This document shows positions 51,780-52,960 of a stretch of 52,960 bases of DNA, piece by piece. The notes beneath the pieces were generated by a model that was not told where the DNA came from, did not search any database, and saw only the letters and a program-made list of their open reading frames with translations. How positions within the stretch are numbered: the stretch's first letter is position 1; each line of letters opens with the position of its first letter. The translations under genes and the position numbers were made by a program. The DNA is from Betaproteobacteria bacterium (lineage in GTDB: Bacteria; Pseudomonadota; Gammaproteobacteria; Burkholderiales; WYBJ01), in the NCBI GenBank assembly GCA_009377585.1, contig WHTS01000034.1, positions 1 to 52,960 of the forward strand, written 5' to 3'.

Positions 51780-52754
51780 TCACTCGAGCGGTATGCCCGA
51801 CGTCTTGACGACTTTTCCCCATTTCGAGATTTCCGCCTTGATGTGAGCGGCGAATTGCTCCGGCGTAGTCGTGACGGCATCCGCGCCGAGCCTGGCGAGT
51901 TGCTGTACGACCTTGGGATTGCCGAGCGCCTTGACGATCTCGCTGTTGAGCTTCGAGAGGATCTCGGGAGGGGTTCCGGCGGGTGCGAGGATGCCATACC
52001 ACTGCGTGACCTCATGGCCCGGGAGCGTCTCGCCGACGGTGGGGAGCTCCGGCAGCGTTTTCGAGCGCCTCGGCCCGGTCGTCGCTACGAGCCGCAGCCT
52101 GCCTGCTTTCGCGTGGGGCACGACGGTCGGTCCGGTGCCGAATATGAGGGGGGTCTCGCCGCCGAGGATCGACGTGGTGGCGGCACCGCCGCCTTTGTAC
52201 GGCACGTGCACCATCTTCACCTTGGCCAACTGGCTGAAGAGCTCGCCGGCGAGGTGTGGTCCGCCCAGATTGCCCGTCGATGCGAATGCGATCTGTCCCG
52301 GCCGGGCGCGGGCGAGGCCGATCAGGTCCTTCACAGACTTCACGGGCAGCGACGGGTGCACGGTCAGCACGTAGTCCGTTACTGCGACCAGGCTGATCGG
52401 CGCGAAGTCCTTCACGCTGTCGTACGCGAGCTTTGCGTAAGCCCCCGGAATGATCGCATTGGGGGCGACGCTCCCGAGCAGAAGGGTGTAGCCGTCCGGC
52501 GGCGTCTTGGCCGCGATCTCCGTGCCGATGCGCCCGCTCGCGCCGCCGCGGTTATCGATCACCACCTGCTGCCCGAGCGCGTCCGAGAGCGCCTGCCCGA
52601 CGATGCGCGCGGTGGCATCGACGCCGCCGCCGGGCGGATAGGGCGCAATCAGCCGGATCGGCTTGGTCGGATAGCTCTGGGCGAGCACATGAGTGGAAAT
52701 GCTCGCGGCAATAAACGCCGCGACAGATGCGGTGACGATACGCGTGTTGTGCAT
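51780..52754 (-). CDS. TTT (TctC/Bug) solute-binding protein
   Basis: A 324-residue Bug protein: signal peptide to HVLAQ (about residue 26), SYPTKPIRLIAPYPPGGGVDATARI, DNRGGASGRIGTEIAAKTPPDG and MVHVPYKGGGAATTSILGG, ending VKTSGIPLE. ATG 52754 follows GAGGAGAGA. It is the first visible gene of the long minus-strand set (receptor, enolase-like, TauD, crotonase and onward). About 100 bases upstream the DNA changes to group II intron sequence, which may have separated it from its original upstream region. Confidence 0.93.
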   Translation of the reverse strand: MHNTRIVTASVAAFIAASISTHVLAQSYPTKPIRLIAPYPPGGGVDATARIVGQALSDALGQQVVIDNRGGASGRIGTEIAAKTPPDGYTLLLGSVAPNAIIPGAYAKLAYDSVKDFAPISLVAVTDYVLTVHPSLPVKSVKDLIGLARARPGQIAFASTGNLGGPHLAGELFSQLAKVKMVHVPYKGGGAATTSILGGETPLIFGTGPTVVPHAKAGRLRLVATTGPRRSKTLPELPTVGETLPGHEVTQWYGILAPAGTPPEILSKLNSEIVKALGNPKVVQQLARLGADAVTTTPEQFAAHIKAEISKWGKVVKTSGIPLE

Positions 52755-52850
52755 GACTCTCTCCTCGACAAGCGGCTGTAGTTATAGGCTGGGGCTTTGG
52801 TTGCAAACCATCGGGCAGCTGCGGCTGAAATCGACTTCGATCCGCTTTCA

Positions 52851-52960
52851 ATCGGGATAGGGGCCGATCATAGTTGACCGGACCCCTCCCACACCACCCG
52901 GCATGCGGGTCCGCACCGGGCGGTTCGAGAAGTTGAGGTCATGAGAGACGAACCATGCCA
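52851..52960 (-). mobile_element. 3' end of a group II intron (domains V and VI), body outside the window
   Basis: On the minus strand, 52924-52893 folds as a domain-V-like hairpin. A nine-pair lower stem (ACCGCCCGG with CCGGGTGGT) is followed by a TG/AT bulge region and a GCG/CGC upper stem with a GACC loop. It is followed by GTGGGAGGGG and a second hairpin (52886-52860; GGGG-CCGGTCA against TGATCGG-CCCC). The element ends in CTATCCCGAT at about 52851, a typical group II intron 3' terminus. The intron, and probably its reverse transcriptase gene, extends rightward beyond the window. Confidence 0.65.

Noticed and set aside
1-52960. CRISPR arrays, tRNA or rRNA genes, insertion sequences with terminal repeats
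   Set aside because: No regularly spaced direct repeats, tRNA-like cloverleaf with T-loop box, rRNA sequence or transposase frame was seen in reading the window.

Overview
The window is high-GC DNA that reads like a catabolic accessory region of a betaproteobacterium of the Burkholderiales type. The main reason is the number of periplasmic solute-binding proteins of the tripartite tricarboxylate transporter (TTT; TctC/Bug) family: 14 loci, intact or broken. That expansion is typical of Bordetella/Cupriavidus-like lineages. No rRNA, tRNA or CRISPR array is seen. Genus and species cannot be told from this sequence.

Layout. (1) 1-6531, minus strand: a GntR regulator heads a set with an NDP-forming acyl-CoA synthetase, two overlapping acyl-CoA dehydrogenases, one frameshifted TTT binding protein and the start of another. 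(2) 6752-11676, plus strand, divergent from that regulator: a DUF35 zinc-ribbon/OB-fold protein, a thiolase-like enzyme, a 3-hydroxyacyl-CoA dehydrogenase and both subunits of a Rieske ring-hydroxylating oxygenase. (3) 11806-18013, plus strand: two soluble binding-protein-fold genes without signal peptides, a TauD-type dioxygenase, and several wrecked genes (a TTT binding protein cut into a flavoprotein, a doubly frameshifted TTT binding protein, an acetyltransferase remnant). (4) 32846 down to 18177, minus strand, with a divergent GntR gene at 32946: one tightly packed 14.7-kb gene string. In order it holds an enolase-superfamily enzyme, a quinone-oxidoreductase-like MDR, a TTT binding protein, a B12-dependent glutamate-mutase-like trio (S, L, E), a TauD, an SDR, a TTT binding protein, a gutted aldehyde dehydrogenase, a second TauD, a complete TTT transporter (TctC-TctB-TctA), a small cysteine protein and a frameshifted TauE/SafE exporter. 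(5) 33830-34480: three fused gene remnants. (6) 52754 down to 34481, minus strand: TTT binding proteins, a second enolase-superfamily enzyme, a fourth TauD, a crotonase, a second DUF35/thiolase-like pair, MaoC-type hydratases, a CaiB-type CoA-transferase, an acyl-CoA carboxylase beta subunit, a broken sucCD-like pair and two amidohydrolases. (7) The right edge holds the 3' end (domains V and VI) of a group II intron whose body lies outside the window.

How it may work together (inference). Carboxylic acids are captured by Bug proteins and imported, at least in part, by the single TctAB pair. They are oxidised by 2-oxoglutarate or Rieske oxygenases, activated to CoA esters by NDP-forming ligases or CoA-transferase, and shortened by dehydrogenase, hydratase and thiolase/aldolase modules. 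The most promising uncharacterised system is the GntR-linked locus at 18177-33797, which combines a TTT importer, two TauD enzymes and a B12-dependent carbon-skeleton mutase.

A second theme is decay. About a dozen genes carry frameshifts, in-frame stops or clean internal deletions in which an N-terminal piece is joined to a C-terminal piece. Either this is a strongly decaying accessory region or the assembly has collapsed and indel-rich segments; read mapping would decide.
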